NCBI GenBank assembly: GCA_041395745.1
Contig: JAWKZV010000002.1
Span: forward strand, 186,001-250,000
Reading direction: 5' to 3'
Length of the DNA stretch: 64,000 bases
Origin: Porticoccus sp041395745
Lineage (GTDB): Bacteria; Pseudomonadota; Gammaproteobacteria; Pseudomonadales; Porticoccaceae
Under the pieces are notes generated by a model. The model saw only the letters and a list, made by a program, of their open reading frames with translations, made no database searches and was not told the DNA's origin. Within the stretch, counting starts at the first letter, position 1. Each line of letters starts with the position of its first letter. A program made the position numbers and the translations under genes. Of this stretch, positions 17,666 through 25,650 are shown piece by piece.

Positions 17666-19357
17666 ATGCTATTTAACGATCTCGGCCTGTCGGCCGAATT
17701 GCTTCGTGCTGTTGCCGAACAAGGCTACAGCGAACCTACCCCCATCCAGGCCCAGGCCATTCCAGTGGTGTTACAGGGTCGTGATGTGCTAGCTGGTGCC
17801 CAGACCGGCACCGGCAAAACCGCAGGTTTCACCCTGCCACTGTTACAGCTGCTCAGCACCCGCAAACCTGCCGGTGGCCATCGCAAAGTGCGGGCACTGG
17901 TGCTGACCCCCACCCGTGAACTGGCTGCACAGGTGGGCGAGAGCGTAACCACCTATGGTAAATACCTGCCGATCAAATCCGGTGTGATTTTCGGCGGAGT
18001 GAACATCAACCCGCAGGTCACCTTGCTACGCAAGGGCGTGGATATTCTGGTGGCAACACCGGGCCGCCTGCTGGATCACGTCCAGCAGCGCACTCTGGAC
18101 CTGACCGGGGTGGAAATTCTGGTGCTGGATGAAGCGGACCGCATGCTCGACATGGGCTTTATCCATGATATTCGCAAGGTTTTGGCATTGTTGCCCAAGC
18201 AGCGCCAGAATCTGCTGTTCTCCGCCACGTTCTCCGATGAGATCAAGCAGCTGGCAGACGGCTTGCTGAATTCCCCCACCCTGGTGGAAGTGGCTCGTCG
18301 CAACACTGCCTCTGAGCGCGTTGATCAGCTGGTCTACCCGGTGGACAAGAACCGCAAGCGCGAGCTGCTCTCCTACCTGATCGGTTCCGGCAACTGGCGT
18401 CAGGTATTGGTGTTCACCCGCACCAAGCACGGTGCCAACCGTTTGGCTCAGCAGCTTGAACAGGATGGTCTGACCGCAGCGGCGATCCACGGCAACAAGA
18501 GCCAGGGTGCCCGCACCAAGGCGCTGGCGGATTTCAAGAAAGGGTCGGTGCGGGTGCTGGTGGCGACTGATATCGCTGCCCGCGGCCTGGATATCGACCA
18601 GTTGCCCCATGTGGTCAACTACGAACTGCCTAATGTGCCGGAAGACTATGTGCACCGTATCGGTCGCACCGGTCGTGCCGGCAACGAGGGGCAGGCGGTA
18701 TCACTGGTTTGTGTGGATGAGCACAAGCTGCTGCGGGATATCGAGCGCCTGCTGAAGCGGGATGTGCCAAAATTGACAATGGATGGTTTTGAGCCCGATC
18801 CGAGCATCCGCCCCGAGCCGATTCAGAATGGCCGCAACCAGACTCGCCGCAGCGAGGGTGGTCGCGGCAATGGGAATGGCAACGGCAACCGCGGTCAAGG
18901 TAATCGCAGTCAGGGTATCCGTGGGCAGGGACAGCGCGCCCAGGGCTATCGCAGCGAGGAAGGCCGTGAGCAGCAGCGCCGCAACCCGAATTCTCGGGGG
19001 CAGGTGGTGCGAGCTGCAAACGATCAATCTGGCGGCGGTCGGACCCGTGACGGTCAGCGTCGCTATGAGAGTGGCGAAGGACAACCCCGCCGTTCGAGTG
19101 GGGCTGCCGGCAGCTATGCTGGGCAGCGTCGCGATGATGATAACCGTGGCAATCGGGATTATCGCTCTGGTGCCCAGGGGCGCAGCGGTGATCAACGCAA
19201 TCGGGATAACCGCAACGGCCCGTCCGGGCAACGGGCGGAAGGTCGCCAAAACGACCGGCGTTCCAGTCGTCCACAGGGCGAACAGCGCCGCTCCGGCAGC
19301 GGCAACGGCGGCAATCGCAATGTGAGTCGTTCCAGCTGGGGTACCTTCGGCGGATAG
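17666..19357 (+). CDS. rhlE: DEAD-box RNA helicase RhlE with long Arg/Gly-rich tail
   Basis: 563 residues. The helicase core spans about residues 1-375 with all motifs: TPIQAQAIP (Q), AQTGTGKT (I), TPTREL (Ia), TPGR, DEADRMLDMGF (II), FSAT (III), TDIAARGLDIDQLPHVVNYELP (V) given by TDIAARGLDID, and HRIGRTGRAG (VI). The block DEADRMLDMGFIHDIRKVL is typical of RhlE. The last about 185 residues are low-complexity, rich in Arg, Gly, Asn, Gln and Ser, an RNA-binding and possibly condensate-forming tail. Such tails in RhlE proteins drive cold growth and RNA turnover. A strong terminator follows. Confidence 0.94.
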   Translation: MLFNDLGLSAELLRAVAEQGYSEPTPIQAQAIPVVLQGRDVLAGAQTGTGKTAGFTLPLLQLLSTRKPAGGHRKVRALVLTPTRELAAQVGESVTTYGKYLPIKSGVIFGGVNINPQVTLLRKGVDILVATPGRLLDHVQQRTLDLTGVEILVLDEADRMLDMGFIHDIRKVLALLPKQRQNLLFSATFSDEIKQLADGLLNSPTLVEVARRNTASERVDQLVYPVDKNRKRELLSYLIGSGNWRQVLVFTRTKHGANRLAQQLEQDGLTAAAIHGNKSQGARTKALADFKKGSVRVLVATDIAARGLDIDQLPHVVNYELPNVPEDYVHRIGRTGRAGNEGQAVSLVCVDEHKLLRDIERLLKRDVPKLTMDGFEPDPSIRPEPIQNGRNQTRRSEGGRGNGNGNGNRGQGNRSQGIRGQGQRAQGYRSEEGREQQRRNPNSRGQVVRAANDQSGGGRTRDGQRRYESGEGQPRRSSGAAGSYAGQRRDDDNRGNRDYRSGAQGRSGDQRNRDNRNGPSGQRAEGRQNDRRSSRPQGEQRRSGSGNGGNRNVSRSSWGTFGG

Positions 19358-19365
19358 CCGAAAAG

Positions 19366-19398
19366 AAAAAAGGCCCGGGCAAATGTCCGGGCCTTTTT
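19366..19398. terminator. Bidirectional intrinsic terminator after rhlE
   Basis: AAAAAGGCCCGG and CCGGGCCTTTTT pair as a 12-13 bp stem with an 8-base loop. It lies 9 bases past the rhlE stop and 14 bases before the stop of the convergent hydrolase gene, so it serves both. Confidence 0.9.
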
Positions 19399-19411
19399 CG
19401 TTCCGGTCCAT

Positions 19412-20590
19412 TTATTTCAGATGGCGATACACTGCTGATTCGAAGTCCACGAATCCCGGATAGGAGGCGATATCCTGGAACGGCAGAATCTGTGAAGCCC
19501 ACATGCCGCCAATGCCATTTTGCCGGTCGATCCAGTAAAACAGGTTGGCCAGACCCGCCCACATCAGCTGTCCCGCAGGGCGGCCTGAGGGGGTGGGTTC
19601 CTCGTTGAGCTGGAAGGTATAGGCCCAGGATTTTTTCAGACCGGGGAAGAATTCGCCGTCATTGGAAAGGGCCGGGATAGAGCTGGTCCAGCCGCCGCTC
19701 TGCAGGCCATTCAGGCCATTTTTTGCCATCCGCTCCACCGTTTCCGCTTTCAACACCCGCCCCTGGGGTCCTTGGCCATCGTTCAGCAGCATGCGGATAA
19801 ACTTCATGTAATCCTCAACCGTGGCATAAAGGCCGTGGCCGCCCATGTCCATTTCCGGCGGTTGCGGCAATACCAGGTCCCAAGGCGCCAGTTGCCCATC
19901 CTCGGCACGGGTGTGCAGGCTGGCCAGTCGCGACTGCATGGATGGGGTGATTTCAAAGGCGCTGTCTTGCATATCCAGGGGGGTAAAAATCCGCTCCTTC
20001 ATCACCTGGCCGAGGCGCTTGCCGCGCACGGCTTCCACCACTTTGCCAATCCAGTCGATATTGACCCCGTAGGCCCAGCGCTCACCCGGGTCGAAAAGCA
20101 GCACGGTCTTGATGCCGTCGAAGGTGCTCGACACCACCGTGGGCGTTTCCATGGCGGTGCGGAAAGCCAGGTCGTCGTGACTGAAAAACTCGTAGGAAAA
20201 ACCGGCGGTGTGCAGCATCAACTGGTTCAGGGTGATGTCGGACTTCGGCGGTCGCAGTTTCGGCTGGCCATTGCTGTCGAAGCCATCCAGGACCTGGATG
20301 GCGGCAATCTCGGGCACGTAGTCTTTGGCAGGATCGTCGAGGCTGACCAGCCCCTCTTCCACCAACTGCATCAGTGCAGTGCCGGTGAGGGCCTTGGTGC
20401 AGGAAAAAATGGCGAACACGGTGTCTGTGGTCATGGGCTGTTCCTTGCCCATTTCCCGAACACCGGCGCTGCCTTCATAGAAATTGCGCTGTCGGTCGGT
20501 GGCGATGGCCACTACTCCGGGCGCACCTCCCGCCTGGTGGACGGTTTTTTGCAGCACGGCATCCGCCGCCTGGCGCAGTGAATCACTCAT
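19412..20590 (-). CDS. Serine hydrolase of the beta-lactamase/EstB family
   Basis: 392 residues with the class C beta-lactamase/penicillin-binding fold. The nucleophile motif SxxK is SCTK (IFSCTKALTG, near residue 81) and a YxN-type block appears in WAYGVNIDWIGK. The C-terminal part shows GGHGLYATVEDYMKFIRML, which is usual in EstB-like esterases. It lacks a signal peptide, so it is probably cytosolic and acts on esters or amides rather than on cell-wall peptides. Natural substrate unknown. It shares a terminator with rhlE and has no obvious operon partner. Confidence 0.85.
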   Translation of the reverse strand: MSDSLRQAADAVLQKTVHQAGGAPGVVAIATDRQRNFYEGSAGVREMGKEQPMTTDTVFAIFSCTKALTGTALMQLVEEGLVSLDDPAKDYVPEIAAIQVLDGFDSNGQPKLRPPKSDITLNQLMLHTAGFSYEFFSHDDLAFRTAMETPTVVSSTFDGIKTVLLFDPGERWAYGVNIDWIGKVVEAVRGKRLGQVMKERIFTPLDMQDSAFEITPSMQSRLASLHTRAEDGQLAPWDLVLPQPPEMDMGGHGLYATVEDYMKFIRMLLNDGQGPQGRVLKAETVERMAKNGLNGLQSGGWTSSIPALSNDGEFFPGLKKSWAYTFQLNEEPTPSGRPAGQLMWAGLANLFYWIDRQNGIGGMWASQILPFQDIASYPGFVDFESAVYRHLK

Positions 20591-20658
20591 GGATATTCCC
20601 CCTCTTGTCTGTGATCGCCGCGCTGTTGTTATGTTTTTCCTGCGGCAATCCGTATTCG

Positions 20659-21048
20659 TTATTCTGAAGGCGTCTGGCTTTTGTGGGCCAGGTTGTGGGC
20701 ATGCTGTTCCCAGTTCTGCCCGTCGAACGGGACAATAGTTATGGATTTTGGCCGTTCGTTCAAGCAGCGCAGATTCACGTCTACGCCATCCGGGTTGGAG
20801 CGGGGAATGTAAAACGGCTTCATGCCGCAGATGCGGCAGAAAGTGTGCTTCGCCACCCCAGTGTTGAAGGTGTAGGTTTGCAATGTGTCTGCGCCGCTTA
20901 GCAGCTTGAAGTTACCCTTGGGTACGATCAGGTGCAGGAACCCGCTTTTTGCGCAGATTGAACAGTTGCAGTCCTCCACTTCCACCTGTTCCGGCGCTTC
21001 CACTTCGAAGGTGACAGCGCCGCAATGGCAGCTTCCCTGATAGATCAT
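20659..21048 (-). CDS. GFA family (CENP-V/GFA-like) zinc protein
   Basis: 129 residues starting MIYQGSCHCGAVTFEV, the family hallmark with its first zinc cysteines (CHCG). More ligands follow: DCNCSICAKSG and FCRICGMKPFYIPRSNPDG. Some family members bind glutathione adducts, including S-hydroxymethylglutathione; many have no assigned reaction. Start chosen at 21048 because the longer reading frame to 21261 has no similarity to the family and overlaps another reading frame. Neighbours are a Fis-type HTH fragment and a cupin on the same strand. Confidence 0.85.
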   Translation of the reverse strand: MIYQGSCHCGAVTFEVEAPEQVEVEDCNCSICAKSGFLHLIVPKGNFKLLSGADTLQTYTFNTGVAKHTFCRICGMKPFYIPRSNPDGVDVNLRCLNERPKSITIVPFDGQNWEQHAHNLAHKSQTPSE

Positions 21049-21121
21049 GACAATTGCCTCTGACGACTCCTTGAGTGGGGCATTGTCACGGCTCACGGCC
21101 AAGCTGGCAACGGTTGTGAAA

Positions 21122-21355
21122 TCAGGCGATGCCCAGTTTGAACTGGCGCGGGTCGATGCGGTATTTCCGGATGCGAGAAGCCAGGGTGGTGGGTTTGATG
21201 CCCAGCAGTTCGGCGGCACCGCCGGAACCGAATACCTTGCCCTGGCATTTTTCCAGGGCAACCAGCAGGTTGTATCGTTGCGGAAACTTCAATCCGCCGG
21301 CACTGAGGTGAAGCGCAATTTCCGATGGCCCAGCGGACCGCGCCCCCTCGATCAT
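21122..21355 (-). pseudogene. Isolated Fis-type HTH domain, remnant of a sigma-54-dependent regulator
   Basis: A 77-residue frame whose second half matches the C-terminal DNA-binding end of NtrC/FhlA-type regulators: LLVALEKCQGKVFGSGGAAELLG then IKPTTLASRIRKYRI, quoted here in parts. The AAA+ ATPase part is missing: only 42 bases separate this frame from the cupin gene upstream, and the in-frame codons before the ATG reach a stop within about 10 codons. No good Shine-Dalgarno precedes the ATG. It is either a deletion remnant or a rare stand-alone HTH protein. I favour a remnant. Confidence 0.55.
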
Positions 21356-21397
21356 CCGGGTCTGACTGATCTGGGCTTGTAGTCAGTGCCGCGGGCT

Positions 21398-21730
21398 TTA
21401 GCCCTCGGGATAGAGCACCAGCAACACGCAGCCTGTTGAAGAAGACGGAGCGTGTGAGGAGCCTTTGGGCTGATGGATAAAAGTGCCTTCCGGGTGGTCC
21501 ATGACGCCATCGTTGAATACGCCGGAGATCACATAAATCTGTTCTGGTCCTGAGTCGTGGCGATCAATGCCGGGGAACACTGCGCCGGGTTTGAATTCGT
21601 ATACCATCGCGCGCTTGTTGTGATCGTCCCTCCACAGCTCTCTTTCATAAATGCCGGGCGCCACCTCAATGCCCTCGATATTTTTCCAGATGCTGGACAT
21701 GACGCCTTCGAAATTGAGTGACTCGCTCAT
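21398..21730 (-). CDS. Cupin (ChrR-like) domain protein
   Basis: 110 residues with a single cupin barrel. The metal-site motif reads GIDRHDSGPEQIYVISG (the usual HxH and Glu pattern is partly altered: HDSGPEQ), with GTFIHQPKGSSH as the second motif. It resembles the ChrR C-terminal domain and small stand-alone cupins. Start ATG at 21730 has a GGAG Shine-Dalgarno in AGGAGAACAATAATG. Function unknown; the metal and ligand cannot be read from sequence. It lies upstream of the Fis-like fragment and the GFA gene on the same strand. Confidence 0.8.
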   Translation of the reverse strand: MSESLNFEGVMSSIWKNIEGIEVAPGIYERELWRDDHNKRAMVYEFKPGAVFPGIDRHDSGPEQIYVISGVFNDGVMDHPEGTFIHQPKGSSHAPSSSTGCVLLVLYPEG

Positions 21731-21799
21731 TATTGTTCTCCTGGTTGCAAGGGGTGAATGTCTCTAGCATAGGACACCCATCATAAAAAAGGGCAGAAC

Positions 21800-21833
21800 A
21801 AAAAAGGCAAGGTATCACTACCTTGCCCTTTTT
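21800..21833 (-). terminator. Intrinsic terminator downstream of csp
   Basis: GGCAAGGTA (21806-21814) pairs with TACCTTGCC (21819-21827) around a 4-base loop. On the minus strand a T tract follows; on the plus strand CTTTTT also follows, so it can act both ways. A second small hairpin (TCCTCC/GGAGGA, 21843-21860) lies between it and the csp stop. Confidence 0.88.
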
Positions 21834-21867
21834 GATAATTGCTCCTCCGGTGCAGGAGGACAACTAT

Positions 21868-22077
21868 TTAGCTGATAACAACGATGTTTTCAGCTTGCGG
21901 TCCTTTCTGGCCTTGGGTAACAGTAAATTGTACCCGCTGACCTTCGGCCAGGGTTTTGAATCCATTGCCGGAGATGGCGCTGAAGTGGGCAAACACGTCG
22001 GGGCCAGAATCGCGCTGGATGAAACCAAAACCTTTAGATTCGTTAAACCACTTAACGGTGCCAGTAACAGTAGACAT
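21868..22077 (-). CDS. Cold-shock domain protein (CspA family)
   Basis: 69 residues, one cold-shock domain. RNP1 is KGFGFI (residues about 15-20) and RNP2 is VFAHFSAI, with GTVKWFNESKG at the start. It binds single-stranded nucleic acid and acts as an RNA chaperone. Which paralogue this is (cold-induced or housekeeping) is not readable from the protein. The gene has a roughly 230-base upstream region containing a terminator-like hairpin just before the ATG, which fits regulation by leader RNA structure. Confidence 0.95.
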   Translation of the reverse strand: MSTVTGTVKWFNESKGFGFIQRDSGPDVFAHFSAISGNGFKTLAEGQRVQFTVTQGQKGPQAENIVVIS

Positions 22078-22104
22078 AAATTAATCCTGTAAATTTGGAT
22101 ATAG

Positions 22105-22122
22105 AAAAAAGCCTTTCAAGGC
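22105..22122 (-). terminator. Terminator-like hairpin in the csp leader
   Basis: On the minus strand GCCT-TGAA-AGGC is followed by six T, only about 28 bases before the csp ATG. It looks like a short intrinsic terminator in the 5' untranslated region. It could work as an attenuator sensitive to temperature or to Csp-mediated antitermination. Transcript mapping is not available here, so the role is inferred. Confidence 0.5.
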
Positions 22123-22308
22123 GGTGGTGCTGGAAGTATTGCTAGTGTTATGAAAAACAGGACGAAGTTCTAAAGACGAGACATCGAATTGGTACATAAT
22201 TTAGGCTTACTTTCAAGCTACGAGCACTATATGCCCTTTGTTGAAGAAGGGGAAGATTTTTTTTCTATTCGGACTACCTTGTAACGCCTTTTGATGTTAG
22301 GGCTTGAT

Positions 22309-24015
22309 TCAGTCGCTGCGGGCGGGGCTGGTGGACGCCGCCTGGCTGGTATTGGTTATCCTGCTGCGGCAGGTGTGCCGAAAATCTTCGATGGTTTGTG
22401 TGAGCTTGCTTTCGTCCTCGCCGAGACCGGACAGCGCCAGGCGCGCCAGCTCCAGGCTGGCTTCGATATTTTCGGAAACAACCCCCGTGGCGCCGAGCTG
22501 GTTGAGCAGCTGGCACTGGTTGAGGCTGTGTCCGCGGGCATAGATGTGTTTGTCGGGGTAAGTTTTGCGCAGTGAGGAAACGATTTCCTCGGTGGCTTCC
22601 GGATCATTGATGGTGACGATGATCGCTTTTGCGTGGCTGGCTCCGGCGGACTTCAGCACTTCGGGCTTGCGCACATCGCCATAGTACACCGGATGGCCGT
22701 TGGCCCGTTCCCGTCCGACAATGGCCGCGTCGCTGTCCAGCGCTACAAAGGATTTGTCTGATCGCGCCAGTATTTCACCGATGATGTGCCCAACACGCCC
22801 AAAGCCGGCCAGTACAATCGGCGCTTCGTGAATGTCTGGTACCTCGCTGGCTGCCTGATCTGGAGTGCGGGCCAGCTTTTCCGCCCAGTGGGCCAGAAGC
22901 GGTGTGATCAGCATGCTGAGCAGTGCTACCAGCAACAACTGCTGGAATAGTTCGGTTGGCAGCAGGCTGGACTGATTGGCCAGTGAAAATAACACCAGTG
23001 AGAATTCACCGCTTTGTGCCAGCAACAGTGAGACGGCGAGCGCTGCGCGGCTATTCAGTCCGAACAATATTGCAGCCGGCATCAGCGCCAATACCTTCAC
23101 AGTCACCAGGCCCGCCAGTAGTACGAGGGTGAGCAGCGGTTTTTCAAGTAAGAGGTGTAGGTCGAGGGACATGCCCATGGCCATGAAGAACATGCCCAGC
23201 AGCAATCCGCGGAATGGTTGAATTTCTGCGATGACCTGATAGCGGTAGAAAGAATCGGAAATCAGCATGCCTGCCAGGAAAGCGCCCATGGCCATGGACA
23301 GGCCTGCGTGTTCGGTTGCCAGAGCCGTCCCCATTACAATCAGTACCGCCGAGGCGGTAAAAACCTCCGGGCTCCCGGACATGGCGACCCTGTGCAGTAT
23401 TGGGTGAAGAAAGTAGCGGCCAAGAAATACCACTAATCCCACGATCAGAACCGACTCCAGCAGGGTGAGCCAGAGGTCTTCGTTTAACTGCAACTGCGGC
23501 GCCGACAGCAATGGCACCAGAGCCAGTAGAGGGACAACTGCCAGATCCTGCATCAGCAACACGGCAATAGATGTGCGGCCGTAGCGGGAGGTAATCATTT
23601 TCTGTGCGGCGATTAACTGGATCACGAACGCGGTGGAAGAAAGTGCCAGCGTCGGGCCGATCAGGATGGCGGTGTGTCCATTCACACCGAACAGGAAATA
23701 GGTCAGGGCGGTGAAAATCGCCCCGGTCAGCAGTATTTGCAGGGAGCCCAGACCGAACACCAGGCGCCGCATTTGCCACAACAATGAGGGTTTGAGTTCG
23801 ATACCTATGATAAACAGCAGGAAGACTACCCCGATTTCCGAGAGGTGACCGATCTCGCTGATGTTGCTGATCAAACCGAATCCGGATGGACCCACCGCAA
23901 CGCCAGCCAGCAGGAATCCGGGCACCACGCCCAGGCGCAGGGCCTGGGCCAGCGGGACGGCGACCACAGCGGCGACCAACAGGGTGATAATGTCTGTCAG
24001 ATAGGATGGTGACAT
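22309..24015 (-). CDS. CPA2-family monovalent cation:proton antiporter with RCK/TrkA-N domain
   Basis: 568 residues. About residues 1-390 form roughly 12-13 membrane segments of the KefB/KefC/YbaL type, with GFLLAGVAVGPSGFG, LSSTAFVIQLIAAQKM and LAGMLISDSFYRYQV. Residues about 405-525 form a TrkA-N nucleotide-binding domain (VLAGFGRVGHIIGEIL, then LDSDAAIVGRER and YYGDVRKPEVL). It likely exports K+ or Na+ in exchange for protons, gated by a nucleotide or glutathione adduct. No KefF/KefG ancillary subunit is adjacent, so glutathione gating is uncertain. Confidence 0.9.
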   Translation of the reverse strand: MSPSYLTDIITLLVAAVVAVPLAQALRLGVVPGFLLAGVAVGPSGFGLISNISEIGHLSEIGVVFLLFIIGIELKPSLLWQMRRLVFGLGSLQILLTGAIFTALTYFLFGVNGHTAILIGPTLALSSTAFVIQLIAAQKMITSRYGRTSIAVLLMQDLAVVPLLALVPLLSAPQLQLNEDLWLTLLESVLIVGLVVFLGRYFLHPILHRVAMSGSPEVFTASAVLIVMGTALATEHAGLSMAMGAFLAGMLISDSFYRYQVIAEIQPFRGLLLGMFFMAMGMSLDLHLLLEKPLLTLVLLAGLVTVKVLALMPAAILFGLNSRAALAVSLLLAQSGEFSLVLFSLANQSSLLPTELFQQLLLVALLSMLITPLLAHWAEKLARTPDQAASEVPDIHEAPIVLAGFGRVGHIIGEILARSDKSFVALDSDAAIVGRERANGHPVYYGDVRKPEVLKSAGASHAKAIIVTINDPEATEEIVSSLRKTYPDKHIYARGHSLNQCQLLNQLGATGVVSENIEASLELARLALSGLGEDESKLTQTIEDFRHTCRSRITNTSQAASTSPARSD

Positions 24016-24073
24016 TGATAAAACGCTGGGAGATGGGTTCCGGGTTATCAGGTGTTCACCTTACCCCAGACGG

Positions 24074-24103
24074 GCAAGACCGCCAATCAGTTGGCGGTCT
24101 TGC
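24074..24103 (-). terminator. Strong hairpin after metY
   Basis: GCAAGACCGCCAA and its complement form a 13-bp perfect stem with a 4-base loop, 18 bases beyond the metY stop. No T tract follows on the minus strand, so it may stabilise the 3' end or need Rho rather than act as a classic terminator. Confidence 0.6.
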
Positions 24104-24120
24104 GGGCTACTAAAGGTTGA

Positions 24121-25392
24121 TCAGGCGGCGTCCAGCGCTTGGGAAATATCGGCAATGATATCGTCGATATTCTCAATGCCCACTGAGATACGGATGAGAT
24201 CGCTGCTGACGCCGGCCTTGGCAAGTTCCTCATCGTTGAGTTGGCGGTGAGTCGTCGTGGCAGGATGGCAGGCCAGTGACTTGGCGTCACCAATGTTCAC
24301 CAGGCGCAGGATCATTTGCAGCGCGTCAATGAAGCGGGCTCCGGCTTCGCGACCGCCTTTAATGCCGAAACTCAATATGCCCGAGGCCTTGCCGCCAGTG
24401 ATTTTCTGGCAGGTGGCATGGTAGGGGCTCTCCGGCAGGGCGGCGTAATTCACCCAGTTCACTTTCGGGTGGTCGCTCAGGTAGCGGGCTACCTTTTCGG
24501 CGTTTTCGCAGTGCCGCTCCATGCGCAACCCTAGGGTTTCCAGTCCCTGCAGGATCAGGAAGGTGTTCATGGGCGACAGCGCCGCGCCGGTGTTGCGCAA
24601 TGGCACAACGCGGCAGCGACCGATAAAGGCTGCCGGTCCCAGTGCCTCGGTGTAGACCACGCCGTGGTATGAGGGGTCGGGTTTGCTGAAGATCGGGAAA
24701 CGTTCTTTATGCGCGGCCCAGTCGAACTTGCCGGAGTCGATAATGATGCCACCAATGGAGGTGCCGTGACCGCCGATGTATTTGGTCAGGGAGTGCACCA
24801 CGATATCAGCGCCGAGTTCAAATGGGCGGCACAGGAAAGGGGAGGCCACGGTATTGTCGACGATCAGTGGCACCCCAGCGCGGTGGGCAATTTCCGCCAA
24901 TTTCGCGATATCGACGATATTGCCCGCCGGGTTGCCGATGGATTCACAGAAAACCGCTTTGGTCTTGCTGTCGATGGCCTTTTCAAAACCCTCGAAATCG
25001 TCGTGAGACACCATGCGTGCTTCAATGCCCTGATTGGGAAGCGAGTGGGCGAACAAATTGTAGGTGCCGCCGTAGAGTTGGCTGGTGCTGACAATATTGT
25101 CGCCCACGGTGCAGACACACTGGATGGCGTAGGTGATGGCTGCCATTCCCGACGCCACCGCCAGCGCGCCGATACCTCCTTCCATGGCCGCCAGTCGTTG
25201 CTCCAGCACCGCCGTGGTGGGGTTCATGATGCGGGTGTAGATATTGCCCTGTACCTTGAGATCAAACAGGTCGGCGCCGTGTTGAGTGTTGTCGAAGGTG
25301 TACGAGGTAGTCTGGTAGATGGGAACCGCTGCCGCCTTGGTGGTCGGTTCGGAGTCATAGCCGCAGTGCAGAGCCAGTGATTCAAGTTTCAT
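24121..25392 (-). CDS. metY: O-acetylhomoserine aminocarboxypropyltransferase (sulfhydrylase)
   Basis: PLP enzyme of the Cys/Met gamma-family; MetY members make homocysteine from O-acetylhomoserine and sulfide. 423 residues, the length of MetY rather than MetB/MetC (about 390). Start MKLESLALHCGY is typical. Visible: QTTSYTFDNTQHGADLFDL start region, YTRIMNPT, ASGMAAITYAI, the PLP-binding Asp in VDNTVASPFLCRP and the Schiff-base Lys in VVHSLTKYIGGHG. Direct sulfhydrylation would use the sulfide from assimilated sulfate, fitting the CysZ gene in the same region. Has its own candidate promoter. Confidence 0.92.
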   Translation of the reverse strand: MKLESLALHCGYDSEPTTKAAAVPIYQTTSYTFDNTQHGADLFDLKVQGNIYTRIMNPTTAVLEQRLAAMEGGIGALAVASGMAAITYAIQCVCTVGDNIVSTSQLYGGTYNLFAHSLPNQGIEARMVSHDDFEGFEKAIDSKTKAVFCESIGNPAGNIVDIAKLAEIAHRAGVPLIVDNTVASPFLCRPFELGADIVVHSLTKYIGGHGTSIGGIIIDSGKFDWAAHKERFPIFSKPDPSYHGVVYTEALGPAAFIGRCRVVPLRNTGAALSPMNTFLILQGLETLGLRMERHCENAEKVARYLSDHPKVNWVNYAALPESPYHATCQKITGGKASGILSFGIKGGREAGARFIDALQMILRLVNIGDAKSLACHPATTTHRQLNDEELAKAGVSSDLIRISVGIENIDDIIADISQALDAA

Positions 25393-25442
25393 TATTATCC
25401 CTTCCTGAGTAATGGGTTGAGCCCGTGGCCTTGAGGCGAAAA

Positions 25443-25471
25443 ACTATAACCGCCGTAGTGCGGCTTGGAAA
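25443..25471 (-). promoter_or_regulatory. Candidate sigma-70 promoter for metY
   Basis: TTTCCA (-35, four of six) and TATAGT (-10, five of six) are separated by 17 bases on the minus strand, about 50 bases before the metY ATG. The remaining leader back to 25650 shows no recognisable SAM riboswitch. Confidence 0.4.
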
Positions 25472-25650
25472 GTAAAGGTAGCAGGTTCGGGGCCGAGAGC
25501 CCGGTTATCGGCGGTGAGGTAGGTGGTCAGGGGCTGTGCCAGGCCTTTATCGGCAGACCGGAAGGCAATCCCGGACGGCGAAACATGCCGCCGCCCGGGT
25601 GGGGCCTTTACGATGTCCGGTATGGACGGGTTTCATTGCGTTCCCGGTAA

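Noticed and set aside
18900..19350. Plus- and minus-strand frames over the rhlE tail as separate genes
   Set aside because: They are frame shadows of the repetitive Arg/Gly-coding sequence.
25393..25650. SAM riboswitch in the metY leader
   Set aside because: No conserved SAM-I or SAM-II core was visible by eye; left as an unexplained leader.
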